Below are positions 40,380-51,357 of a stretch of 64,000 nt of DNA, in pieces. Each line of letters opens with the position of its first letter. Within the stretch, counting starts at the first letter, position 1. The notes under the pieces are model-generated. The model saw only the letters and a list, made by a program, of their open reading frames with translations. It was not told the origin of the DNA and did no database searches. A program made the translations under genes and the position numbers. Source of the DNA: Fulvia fulva (taxonomy: Eukaryota > Ascomycota > Dothideomycetes > Mycosphaerellales > Mycosphaerellaceae); NCBI RefSeq assembly GCF_020509005.1, contig NC_063015.1, forward strand, positions 2,604,001 through 2,668,000, in the 5' to 3' direction.

Positions 40380-43300
40380 CCTAAGCTTAGAGTAAACCTA
40401 GTTTTATAGAACTAGTTTAGTAAGTAGTTTAGTATTTAACCTCTATCATTTTCTCTTATTTCCCCCTCTAGTAAGACTATTGTCTAGATAAAGCTCCTTA
40501 GGGGGGTTCTATTCATTAATAAGATTTCTCCTCTCCTATAAGAACGGGCATATTACTTATTATATACACTACTAGTAGAGAATGCCTTTATAACTACTTA
40601 ATTAGAGACCGACCTAAAGTAGTAGGAGCTTGAGTATAGAAGATTGATACACTTTAGGAAGAATTTGCTCTAGAATCTTTAGAAGGTAATAGACTTGAAA
40701 GAACCTATTCCTATCCCTAAGGATAGCTTTCAATAGTACAGAGTATGTTTAATAGGAAAGATAAAGAAGTATAAAGGCAAAGTTATAGAGAGAAGACCTA
40801 AAAGACTTGCCCTTATATCTATTAATATATATGGCCTACTACTGATCTTAAGACTAGGATTTAAATACTAGCTTAAGATTGTTAACAACTTCTCTAGGAA
40901 GAAGTGGACCTTTCCTCTTAGGAAAAGAGAAGATGCTCCAGTTGCTCTCTAGAACTAGAAGATCAAAGTAGAGAGGAAATTATTAGCGTAGCTAAAAGCA
41001 GTAAGACTTGATAATGCAAAAGAACTTATTACATTAGTGAAGCAGTAGGAGAAGGATTTAGGGATTAGGCTCGAGCCGACTAAGGCATATAACTCTCTAT
41101 AGAATGGACTAGTTAAGAGGTCAATACAAACCTTAGAGGACTCTATAACGGCAATGCTTAAAGAGGCTAAAATGCCGGTTGAATTTTGGCCAAAAGTACT
41201 AGAGGCCCAAACTTATATAAGGAACAAACTACTAAATGGCCTAGATTACGATAGGTTCAAGGTTTTACTAGATAAGGCTTTTGATAGTATTAAACCGACC
41301 ATTAACTATTTGAAAGTTTAGGGATGCAAAGCTATTGTCTATATAGACACAAGATCCTAACCTTAATAGGTAAGAAGTAACAAGCTAATAAATAGGGGTA
41401 AAGAAGCAGTGTTTATTAGGTATATTAAAAACATAGCTAAAGCCTAGCTCTTTTAGGAACTAAACATAAGAGCTATTGTACAATATATATATATAGACTT
41501 CTTTAAGGACTAGCCTAGAGGTGATATAGGTCTTAATGTTCTAACATTAAATCTACTAAGTAGCGTACTAGCTAGGAAGCCCTTAAATAGCCGAGGAAGA
41601 ACGTATCCTTAGGATAATCTACCTACTATTTAGGCGTCTATTAAAGCACCCCCGAAATAGATTAGCCAATTAAGAGCCCTAAAGTCGCTTAGCCGAGAAA
41701 GCAGTTTATATAACTTCCCTAACCTCCGGAGAACGTAGGGGAATTTTAGAAAATCGATTAGCTAATTAAGAGAAGCTCCCTAGATCTCTAGGAAATAGAC
41801 GTTACTAGGTCATAAGTAACGGTCCCTAAATCATCCCTTGGAAAGAGAAAGGCTGACTATAATTTTAAGGGCTATGACATGAAATAGAAAGCCCCAAAAT
41901 CTATAGTCCCTAAGCCCGAACTAACTACTAAAGTAGGAGAAGCAATGGACCTCTTAGAGAACCTTACTACTTTTCACTAAGCTTTCTTTATAGCTATGTA
42001 ATTAGTGGACAGTTCAATACTATAGGATAGCGAATTCCTAGAAGAAGTTAAGGAAATGGCCTTTATAGTAACTATAGAAGCTATTATATATAAGTAAGAG
42101 GTCCTAATTCTAAAATCCTATAAGGATGCTATAAATGATAAGAAATAGGGACATCTTTAGAAGGAAGCAATCCAAAAGGAACTAGATGCTCTATAGAGTA
42201 ACAACACCTAGGAAAATTCTATTCTACTAAAAGGAGCAAATCTGGTTACATCAAGATAGGTCTTTAATATTAAGAGAAGCATTAGTGGAGCTATTGAAAA
42301 GTTCAAGGCTAGACTAGTTGTAAGGGGCTTCTTATAGAAGTTTAGTGTTGACTTTATAGAGACATTTGCACCTATAGTAAGACAGGACACCCTTAGGGTG
42401 TTTATAGCTATTGTATATAAGAAGGATCTTCATCTTTACCAAGTAGGTGTGAACAATATATTTATAGAAAGCACCCTCTATAAAGACATCTTTATGTTAC
42501 TACTACTAGGAGTTAAGCTTCTACTAAACATAGTGTTCAAAATCCTTAAAAGCTTGTATAGACTTAAGCAAGTAGCTAGAGATTAGAATCAACTCTGTGT
42601 GTCAAAGCTTAGAGAGATTAGATTCATATAGTTAGAAGTGGATCTATGCCTACTTATCTATAAGAAGAGGGAGATTATAATCCTTATACATGTGGATGAC
42701 ATTCCAATTGCTACACTAAAGTTAACAGATGTTCTCTAGTTCAAAAGAGAACTTAGCAAGATCTTCAAGATCAAAGATCTAGGTGAACCTGAAAAGATCC
42801 TTGGCATAAGAGTCACAAGGGACAGGAAGAGAGGAATCCTAAAACTTGACTAAGGACACTTTGTTAGGGACAGTCTAGCCAAGATAGGAATGAACTATAA
42901 GAAGGCAGCACCTACACACTCACCTATAGACAGCTATAAGGCCCTCAAACCTTCAAGCTACATAGATAAGAGGTGTGACAAGGCAGAGTACTAGAGTATT
43001 AATAGTACTTAGATATAGCCAGTAACAATTATAAGGCCAGACATTACTTTTGCCCTAGGAAGGATGAGCTTATTTGTAAGTGACCTATCTACCTACTATA
43101 TAAAGGCTTTAAAGAAGATCACTAGGTACCTAAGATTATACCCTAATCTAGGACTTCAGTTCTTAAAGTCTAGAAAAGGACACCTTATTAGATACTATGA
43201 TTCTGATTATATAATAGACAAAGTAGACAGAGTCTCAATCCTTAGGTATGTCTTCTTCCTCTATAGGGCACTAGTTTCTTAGATAAGTAAGAAGCAAAAG

Positions 43301-43770
43301 TCTGTAGTAACATCTATAATAGAGGCTAAATATATAGCTATAAATGTATATACGAAGTAGTCCTAGTTCCTAGCTTTACTACTAAGAGAAATAGATTGTC
43401 TAGAGTTAGTAGGAGACTGTTCCTATTGACTAAGAATCACTAGAAACTAGGAGACTATATCAAATTTGAGACCAGTCTAATTAAGAGGTGACAATCAAGC
43501 TGCCCTCACCCTAGTAAAAGATATATATGTTTATAACAAGTCGAAGCACATTGATATTGCCTATAACGCTATTAGGAAACTTTAGTAGAGGAGGCTTATT
43601 ACTGTTAAGTACACCCCAACCTCTAAGATAGTTATAGACGGGTTTACAAAACTAAAGACTAGTCTATACTTCTAGAGGTTTATAAGCTAGCTTAACCTAT
43701 TATAAAAAGGTCTAAGTACTATTAACAGGAAGTGAGCAGACTATAACCTCCTATACGAGATAAGTAGGAG
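40380..43770 (+). pseudogene. Copia-A pol: integrase, RT, RNase H
   Basis: Read across stops, the integrase core starts near 40800 (LALISINIYG, catalytic Asp changed to Asn), with LDNAKELI near 41010 and PVEFWPKVLEAQTYIRNKLLNGLDYDRF near 41175-41260. RT has KFKARLVVRGFLQKFSVDFIETFAPIVRQDTLRVFIAIV (about 42295-42415), FIESTLYKDIFML, and LIHVDDIPIATL for the active site (about 42680-42720). RNase H has TRYLRLYPNLGLQFL and YYDSDYIIDK (about 43115-43220). A lightly damaged 62-codon stretch (42398-42586) is part of RT, not a separate gene. Non-functional. Confidence 0.87.
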
Positions 43771-44005
43771 TGTTAAGATGTAGCATCTTAAAGGGAGTCA
43801 ACAATTAGGAAGTGATCTAGTAGCCTAAGGCATCTACGATAACTTAGCTTATAGGGAGATACCTTCTCTCCCCTTTAGCTTAGATAGACATCTAACATAA
43901 TCAATATATTAGTTCATAATATATTGCTATATACTCGTACTATTAGTTAGTTAAAGATTGATCTCTTACTCTACTCCGCTACTATCTACCCGTACCTATT
44001 TAATA
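43771..44005 (+). repeat. Copia-A 3' LTR
   Basis: 235 bp, tgttaagatg to ctatttaata. The following bases cgcta (44006-44010) would be the right half of its target duplication inside Gypsy-2 integrase; the left half is missing because the element is truncated on that side. Confidence 0.92.
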
Positions 44006-45159
44006 CGCTACTTAGTATTAATCGAAAGCTATCTTCGTCGTTCTACCTAGAAATAGATAGATAGTCGGAGAACACGAATGAAGTAATAGAGCAATACCTA
44101 CGTATCTTTATTAACTATACCTAGGGCGACTAGCTAGATTAGACTCTATTAGCTAAGTTCATAGTAAACAATATAGTGTCCGTAATAATAGGCGTCTTAC
44201 CGTTCTATACTAATACTCGGCGTAATCTAAGGTTCTCTAAGTTCGACTTAGACTTACCTATACTACTAATGCTATACAAATAGCGACTAGACGCCGAGTC
44301 CGCGGACAAGTTTACGGCTAAGATATAAAAGATATACTAATACTTATAATAGTAGATAGCCTTAGTATAAGTAGTCTAAGCTAAGTACGTAAACTAGACG
44401 CGTATACCTATACTACGGTACGCCGAAGGCGACGAAGTATAGGTAAGTACTAAGAACTAGATAATAGAGAGACCTTCTTATAAGATAGACGTAAAGTAGT
44501 CTAGACCGTACGTAATTACGGAGGTACTACCGGACAACACTTATAAAGTAGAGCTCCTACCTACTTTAAATATCGATAATTGCTTCTACTTATACCTTCT
44601 TATACTAGTTCATCCGCCGGTTATAAGACAGACACAACTCGTACTACTACCGATCCGAATTATCGACGACGAATAATACGAAGCCGATCCCGCCGAACCC
44701 GATTAATAGGAAGTTAAGCAAATTCTAGACTATAAGAAGAGATAACCGCGAGGACTAATACCGGTAGGAGGTAAATAGCTATATTAGGAATACTTAGTAA
44801 AATACATTAGATATAATAAGCTATCCTATAAAGCTACGGACTAGGTTATCGAGACTACCGCCGCCTCCGTAACCGACTTTTACTATAACTACCTAAGAGC
44901 GACTAAGCTACCTAGTTTTTAACTACCTATAGACTAGATACCGAATAAGAATGCTATAGGTATACGTATAGCGCGCTAACTAGTATAAGTAGCGATAGCT
45001 CTAATATAGGTAGAACGAGGCCTCCGGGCTTATAAGAAAGAGAGCGATACGTATAGTCTAATAAATAATAAGGTGTTTACGAATGTAATAGGAGATATAA
45101 TAGATACGAAAGATATAAGAGGAGAGGAGAGTGCTCCGGAGCGCACTCTAAGAGGGGGG
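44006..45159 (+). pseudogene. Gypsy-2 integrase 3' part and chromodomain
   Basis: Read across stops: DRQSENTNEVIEQYLRIFINYTQGD.LD.TLLAKF (integrase Glu region, about 44055-44160), YADGDEVQ-like GPY region, then YLVKYIRYNKLSYKATDQVIETTAASVTDFYYNYLRATKLPSF, a chromodomain (about 44790-44925). It ends at a polypurine tract (agagggggg). The 5' part of this element is not seen; Copia-A inserted at or near 44005 and the sequence left of Copia-A belongs to Gypsy-1. A minus-strand copy of the same 3' end is at 10761-11034. Confidence 0.85.
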
Positions 45160-45347
45160 TAGTATTACCGTACCGGCGTATATTTACTTAAACCCGCGGA
45201 TACGTACCTAGACCTCGCGCCCGCTAACTAATCCGACTAGCGGCTTAGCGCCCGTATATAACTCTCGCGCCCTCCGCGCCTCCCTTAGATAGAACATCTA
45301 TTCGACTTATAACTTACCCGACTACGTACTTATACCTACTTATAACA
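45160..45347 (+). repeat. Gypsy-2 3' LTR
   Basis: 188 bp, tagtattaccg (TG changed to TA) to tataaca, preceded by the polypurine tract. The reverse complement is present at 10761-10948 with the same limits, which fixes both ends. The next five bases (cggcc) would be its target duplication in a minus-strand LINE; the left half is not in the window. Confidence 0.9.
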
Positions 45348-46070
45348 CGGCCCCGGGGCTTTCTTTGCCGGTAACTTCCTAAGTATAGCGGTAATATCTC
45401 CCTCGGACATATCCTTTTAGACCGCGATACTAGGGGCTAGGGGAGTAGAGCTATTTATATCGCTTAGATTAGCCTCGACTAGAGGCGGGAAGAACTTACT
45501 AGCTAGTAGACGCGCCTTAGCCTCGGGGTCGCTAACCGGGCTACTAGGCGATTATAGCGCTAGGATAGAGAAGGAGGGGCCCTCTATAGGGTCCTATCGG
45601 GCCTATTTCGCTAGCTTCTATATCCTCGCTAGCTAACCGGCGATTTCTTCTACTATAGCTCTCTAGCCGACTACTTTCTCCCTCCGTATTATAGCTTTCT
45701 TCTATTAGTATACCTCCCTATATATGTTCTAGGCCTCCTCGCTATAGCTACTCGTCTATACCCGGCGGGCTCTCCTTACTTCTCTTACTACCGTAGTATA
45801 CTTCGGCATCTAGTATAGTTTAGACTATATTATTAGTTAGGTAAGCGGAACGTAGAGTAAGGTCGCTTTTCCTATTTCGTCTATTAACCCTTAGACTACC
45901 TCGTCTATCTCGTCTTTACTATTGTATTACTACTACGCGATCTAGACTAGCCTCTCGGAGTCGTCGAGGTACGCCTAGATATTAGCCTAGTAGGCCTTTC
46001 CCTAGTTTAGCTTAGTAGTTCTCGCTAGTATATATTATATCTATATCGTAATAGAGGACCTAACTAGTAT
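45348..46070 (-). pseudogene. LINE fragment (ORF2 linker between endonuclease and RT), minus strand
   Basis: The minus strand across stops reads YTTVVREVRRARRV.TSSYSEEA.NIYREVY..KKAIIRREKVVG.RAIVEEIAG.LARI.KLAK.AR. This is the typical post-endonuclease linker of LINEs (compare FWTPECSTKVREARRARR…KKAQIRRDKLQDWR…MWRLAKWAR in LINE3). It is cut on the left by the Gypsy-2 LTR and on the right by another LINE's 3' end. Its endonuclease part could be the minus-strand fragment at 63472-64000. Family not determined. Confidence 0.65.
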
Positions 46071-47535
46071 ATAAATAAATATATTTATAATACCTATCTA
46101 GCTCCTAAAAGGTCTACGAGGCCGAGGGCTATTAAGGAAGGGAGAGGGGAAAACCGTCGTACGTAAAAAACCCTCTTTAGGTATTAGTAAGTTCTCTCCG
46201 TTACTTATTAGTCAATCTATCGTACTAGAAGCGGTAAGTACTAGGTAGTTAGCCGCCCTGGAGTACTAATCTACCCGGTACCTAGGAACGAGTATTAGTA
46301 GCTAGCCGACTATCGAGTAGATAATAGGTCGACTATTAGTATAGGCGGGTCGCCTATCGAGTAGGAGATAGGTCGACCGTCGAGCGGAATACGAGCTAGC
46401 CGTCGATTAGACGACGAGTCGACCCTTCCGGGCTCCTATACTCTATTAGTACTCCTGTCGCTATTCCTCCTATACTCGGGATTACTATAGGCTACGGTCT
46501 ACCGCCTATATAGTCGTCGGTACTACCGGAGTTCTACTACGTCTATAGGTAGGGCGCCTTCGAAGGCTTCCTAGTGCTCTTCCTCCTAGGCTATCTCCCC
46601 TATTCTTACTACTACCTCACCCGCTATCTAGAACTACTATAGTAGGCCGGTCCGTATTACTATTAGTACCGCTACTCGTATCCTACGCGCTATATCTATT
46701 ATATATTAGAAGTCTATAGCCCTAGTCTCGAGGCGTCTTACCTACTAGGCTTCTATAAAGCGTAGGTAGAATAGTACGACGTGTTTCGGCGTCTAGATAC
46801 CTCTATATTCGTATAGACTACTATCTACTCCCGGTACCTTCCGGCGATATAGATAGTCCTTAAACCTAATATATTCCGAGTAGAGTAGTATCGCGACTAT
46901 TACCTATAGGCGGGTAAGGGCTCGGAAGAGTATTACTCTATCTCGGCTAATAGGTCCTATCTTTGCCGCTACCTCGTCTTCTCGTTAGTATACTCGTCGC
47001 CGTAGTAGTTACCCGTTCGGGTACCTTTCGCCTTTCTCCTAGCGCTCGTTCTAGATTCCCTATATATATCTACGGACCGCGTTCGCTATAGCCTTCCGTC
47101 CTTCGCGTCCCTATCCCGCTCCTATTACTAGTATACTACTAGCTAGGGCCTATACTCGGAACTTTACTATCGGGGTTTATTATATATCTAGCTACCGCTA
47201 GGCCTATAATCCTATCTTCTTTTTAGGCGCTATAGATCGAAGGAGTGTCGTAATCGCCTAGTACGCCGCGCGGATATCGCTCCCTACCTTACTATTTGCC
47301 GTCTAGAGCGTATAGCCTATAGCGAGCTATTAGAGGTAGAGGTCTAGTAGCGCGATCTACGTGTCCGCTTCTAGGACCTACGTCGGTATAGTACGGTATA
47401 CCCCGGTCGCCCTACGTAAATATTCGTTCTATACGTTTTGAATCTACTTTATCTAGCTAGTTACGTAGGATAGATACTAGACTAGTACCCTAAAGGTAAT
47501 CGCCGGTCGGACGATAGAGCTATATAGCTAGCGTA
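46071..47535 (-). pseudogene. LINE 3' part (ORF2 C-terminus and 3' UTR), minus strand
   Basis: Minus strand: a poorly conserved RT-distal region (47535 to about 46900), then LLYSEYIRFKDYLYRRKVPGVDSSLYEYRGIQTPKHVVLFYLRFIEA near 46880-46740. This is a LINE C-terminal zinc motif (family form C.CG…H….C) with Cys codons damaged. A TGLLQQFQIAGE stretch follows (compare LQQFSL in LINE3). A 3' UTR runs down to about 46071 with an AT-rich end (tattataaatatatttat). It appears inserted into the LINE fragment at 45348-46070. Unit X begins directly to its right. Moderate confidence because of heavy damage. Confidence 0.55.
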
Positions 47536-48062
47536 GTCGACGACGAGAATTACCTATACGTAGTGTCGGCTACGAACCTCTCGTCTTACTACGAGAGAGC
47601 TAAGTATTCTTACGCTAGAGCGTCGTAGGCGCGACGGGCGCGTAACGTAGGCGAAGCCGCGGTAAATAGAGGACTACTAGTAAAACGGGTATAAAAACTA
47701 TCCGACGAGCGTATACTCGTATCGGGAGCGAGTCCCTCTTCTTTCTACGTATAAGAAGGGCGCGGAACCGTAGCCTATATACTCGATAGGACACCTCTAG
47801 TATAAGTATAGAATTTTCACCTCCGGAGACCGTAAACCGAGCGGGCTAAGCGACGAACATTAGACGAGCGGACTATAGAACAATAACTAAGCGGACTATA
47901 CGACGGCGTCGAGCGGACTACGAAACAATCTAGTATTTACTAGCGGGCAATACGGTAGAAAGGTAGACACGCGACGAAGCCTATAAGGGCCTATTAAGCA
48001 CCCGGTATAGGAACGAGGGCTTTGCCTAAGGTACTACCTATCCCGCTATATAATATACCTAG
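47536..48062. repeat. Unit X, copy 1, left part
   Basis: First 527 bases of a 1079-bp repeat, here split by Copia-B at cctag (48058-48062). It matches 51358 onward in copy 2, differing mainly by C-to-T and G-to-A changes. No ORF, tRNA or known domain was recognised on either strand. It has CpG-rich patches and a gcggacta motif repeated three times. Orientation is unknown; if it parallels its fused LINE, it reads on the plus strand. Confidence 0.8.
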
Positions 48063-48297
48063 TGTTAAGATGTAGTATCTTAAAGGGAGTCAACAATTAG
48101 GAAGTGATCTAGTAGCCTAAGGCATCTACAATAACTTAGCTTATAGGGAGATACCTTCTCTCCCCTTTAGCTTAGATAGACATCTAACATAATCAACACA
48201 TTAGTTCCTAATATATTGCTATATACTTGTGCTATTAGTTAGTTAAAGATTAATCTCTTACTCTACTCCGCTACTATCTACCCGTACCTATTTAACA
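48063..48297 (+). repeat. Copia-B 5' LTR
   Basis: 235 bp with intact TG…CA ends (tgttaagatg … ctatttaaca). It is the best-preserved LTR end of the family in the window, so it defines the family terminus that RIP changed to …ttaata in the other copies. Confidence 0.95.
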
Positions 48298-48315
48298 GGT
48301 TATAAGCCCGGGTTT
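48298..48315 (+). promoter_or_regulatory. Copia-B primer-binding site (half-tRNA-iMet type)
   Basis: ggttataagcccgggttt, immediately after the LTR. It is complementary to the initiator tRNA-Met anticodon stem-loop apart from an A where the CAU anticodon would need G, a likely RIP change. It is the same site as at 25591 (Copia-E) and, inverted, at 63221-63237 (Copia-D). Confidence 0.82.
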
Positions 48316-49800
48316 ATATAGGAATAAGAGCAATCTATATTAGTATAGGTTACTTATATCCCTTACTATCGTAGTAGAAAACATCTAGGAATTAGAAGTC
48401 TACCCCGTCTATCCTATTAAGGAGCTTAGTTCGATACTAAGTAATAGGTAACCTAGACAAGGACTCTATACGGCTTACTTAAAGCCAATACCTTAAAGAT
48501 ACTCTATAGGTAGAACTATATTGAGATACTATTAAGAAGGACTTTAAGTAAGTCATTTAAAGCTCTGCTAGGAGAGACAGACCTATGTCCTAGCCCCGAG
48601 ACCTTATACCGCTCCTTTACTTTACTAAGCGGGCCTTAGTATCTATACCTACGAACTTTCCTATTCTATACTAGAAGCCTTAGTAGGATCTAAGCCACTA
48701 CTTTAGAACATACACACCTTGTTTCATTACATCCAATTTATTATAGATCTATACTAAGAGAACATAGAGGAGAAGGGAGGCAAAATTCTAATTCTTAGGA
48801 GGGACAATTAGAAGAGATAGTTTAACCTTTAGAGATATAAGATAGAGAGCTAATTAGCATTCTTTATAATTGATGACCTAATAGAAGTGTCTTTTAACAA
48901 CATTAAGGGCAAGACTCTGAAACTCTAAGAAGAGGCTATAACTAAAGAGATCCTTAATACGCTAATATAGACAAGACATAATGTAGTATACAACTTCAGT
49001 ATCCTTAGTAGGATTATAGAAGAAGATGAATTTGAGCTTAAGGGCTTATATAAATCTAGAGGAGCTACTAAGAAGTAGGTGTATCTCTAGAACAAGTATA
49101 GCTAGGTGCTACTAACCTATGTATATAAGCTTATAAAGCAATTTGTGACCTTTAAGATAAGTAAAGAGTTCACTATTAGATCTGTATAGACACACCTAGT
49201 TTCTCTTAGAAAAAGGATTGCTAATGTTGACCTAGAGGGTTAGTATTATAGGAAAGCTGATGTAAGGATGACCTAGCTCTTAAGCTCACTACTACCTAAC
49301 TACTATGTAGCTAGGGATACTATTATAGCTCAGCTAAAGATAGATCATAAAAGGACCTTAAAGATCCTTAAAGCTCAAGAAGCTAGGTTAGATCCCTCTA
49401 AGGCTAAGTATAGTATAGTAGCCACCTGGGTCAAGCCCTTAGGTCTAGTAAGACTACTCTCCTACCTTCTCTATAAGAAGGATCATCTGATCAAGGACTG
49501 CCCTAGTTTGCCTAAGGTAAGAAAGGTCCTTAGATCTTATTCCTAACTACTATCTTCCTAGAATACAACATATATTAAGAAGAAGAGAACTCCACTACCC
49601 ACTTTAAGGAGGACACTAAGAGAGAAGTCCTCTATAGAAGAACTTAAGAAAATAGTGAAGAAACTCAGCTCTAACATACTGTCACTCTAGAAGAACTAGG
49701 CCTAGTCTTATACCTCTAAAGTAAAGAAGACTAGAAAAGGTTTCTCCGCCTAAGAGTCACTATACAGCTCATCCCTAGAGACAATGTCTAATGATAATAA
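48316..49800 (+). pseudogene. Copia-B gag, RIP-inactivated
   Basis: Gag-like region read across stops, rich in Lys/Glu/Leu. A knuckle remnant near 49460-49503 reads SYLLYKKDHLIKDCP (family form CX2CX4HX4C), so two Cys are lost. Before it are LLSSLLPNYYVARDTIIAQLKIDHKRTLKILKAQEA (about 49275-49385) and, earlier, residues typical of the gag helical domain. A Ser/Lys-rich stretch links to protease. Only Copia-B preserves gag of this family in the window. Confidence 0.7.
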
Positions 49801-51356
49801 GTATGATAAAGTGGCTGACTTAACTGTAGAAGTCTAAGGTAAGTTCCCCTTGTTAGAGTAGTTACTTAACTCCTATACTTCATCCTATATAACTAACCAA
49901 AGCTACCTCTTTAGATCTATAACTCCCTTAACAAGGAAGAAATAGATCAAAGTGGGAGGTGGGTTTTTATTGGCCACTTATATTAGGAATGTAGAGATAA
50001 ATAGGAGAGCTAGCAGAAAAGTTGTTTTAGAAGATGTCCTACTTATACCTAAGCTAGGAGTAAACCTAGTTTCATAGAACTAGTTTAGTAAGTAGTTTAG
50101 TGTGCAACCTCTATCATTTTCTCTTATTTCCCCCTCTAGTAAGACTGTTGTCTAGACAAAGCTCCTTAGGGGGGTTCTATTCATTGATAAGATTTCTCCT
50201 CTCCTATAAGAATGGGCATATTACTTATTATATACACTACTAGTAGAGAATGCCTTTATAACTACTTAATTAGAGACCGACCTAAAGTAGTAGGAGCTTT
50301 AGTATAGAAGATTTATACACTTTAGGAAGAATTTGCTCTAGAATCTTTAGAAGGTAATAGACTTGAAAGAACCTATTCCTATCCCTAAGGATAGCTTTCA
50401 ATAGTACAGAGTATGTTTAATAGGAAAGATAAAGAAGTATAAAGGCAAAGTTATAGAGAGAAGACCTAAAAGACTTGCCCTTATATCTATTAATATATAT
50501 GGCCTACTACTGATCTTAAGACTAGGATTTAAATACTAGCTTAAGATTGTTAACAACTTCTCTAGGAAGAAGTGGACCTTTCCTCTTAGGAAAAGAGAAG
50601 ATGCTCCAGTTGCTCTCTAGAACTAGAAGATCAAAGTAGAGAGGAAATTATTAGCGTAGCTAAAAGCAGTAAGACTTGATAATGCAAAAGAACTTATTAC
50701 ATTAGTGAAGCAGTAGGAGAAGGATTTAGGGATTAGGCTCGAGCCGACTAAGGCATATAACTCTCTATAGAATGGACTAGTTAAGAGGTCAATACAAACC
50801 TTAGAGGACTCTATAACGGCAATGCTTAAAGAGGCTAAAATGCCGGTTGAATTTTGGCCAAAAGTACTAGAGGCCCAAACTTATATAAGGAACAAACTAC
50901 TAAATGGCCTAGATTACGATAGGTTCAAGGTTTTACTAGATAAGGCTTTTGATAGTATTAAACCGACCATTAACTATTTGAAAGTTTAGGGATGCAAAGC
51001 TATTGTCTATATAGACACAAGATCCTAACCTTAATAGGTAAGAAGTAACAAGCTAATAAATAGGGGTAAAGAAGTAGTGTTTATTAGGTATATTAAAACT
51101 ATAGCTAAAGCCTAGCTCTTTTAGGAACTAGACATAAGAGCTATTAAACAACACATATATATAGACTTCTTTAAGGACTAGCCTAGAGGTGATATAGGTC
51201 TCAATGTTCTAACATTAAATCTACTAAGCAGTATACTAGCTAGGAAGCCCTTAGGAAGGCCGAGGAAGAACGTATCCTTAGGACAATCTACCTACTATTT
51301 AGGCGTCTATTAAAGCACCCCCGAAATAGCTTAGCTAAGAAAGCTATTTATATAAC
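49801..51356 (+). pseudogene. Copia-B pol, part 1: protease and integrase
   Basis: The protease start appears as LLNSYTSSYITNQSYLF (about 49870-49915), where the family LLDSGAS catalytic Asp is now Asn and Gly is lost. FLLATYIRN…VVLEDVLLIPKLGVNLVS follows. A GAG-pre-integrase-like region lies about 50250-50420. The integrase core starts with LALISINIYG near 50475, with LDNAKELI near 50685 and PVEFWPKVLEAQTYIRN near 50850. A linker ends at 51356 in the duplicated target ctatttatataac (51344-51356). A short deletion relative to Copia-A lies just before this point. Confidence 0.87.
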
Positions 51357-51357
51357 G

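Larger units (their letters stand above)
40380..44005 (+). mobile_element. Copia-A, 5'-truncated Ty1/Copia retrotransposon
   Basis: Same family as Copia-B and Copia-C. It starts abruptly inside the protease-integrase region (cctaagcttagagtaaacc, matching about 50048 in Copia-B). It has integrase, RT, RNase H and a 3' LTR (43771-44005), but no 5' LTR, primer-binding site or gag. On the left it abuts the Gypsy-1 LTR, on the right Gypsy-2 integrase. Long stretches match Copia-B almost base for base, including RIP-made stops. It is not interrupted by any insertion and serves as the reference for reconstructing the empty sites in Copia-B and Copia-C. Confidence 0.9.

Noticed and set aside
42398..42586. 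Plus-strand 62-codon ORF as a possible small gene
   Set aside because: It is an undamaged stretch of the Copia-A RT frame, continuous with RT sequence on both sides.
45348..47535. Proline/serine-rich host gene on the plus strand
   Set aside because: The apparent pattern is the complement of damaged LINE ORF2 sequence on the minus strand; no plus-strand frame stays open.
48063..48297. Solo LTR of the Copia-A/B/C family
   Set aside because: At first it looked solo, but it is followed by a primer-binding site and gag, and the matching target duplication cctag lies after the LTR at 55979. It is the 5' LTR of Copia-B.
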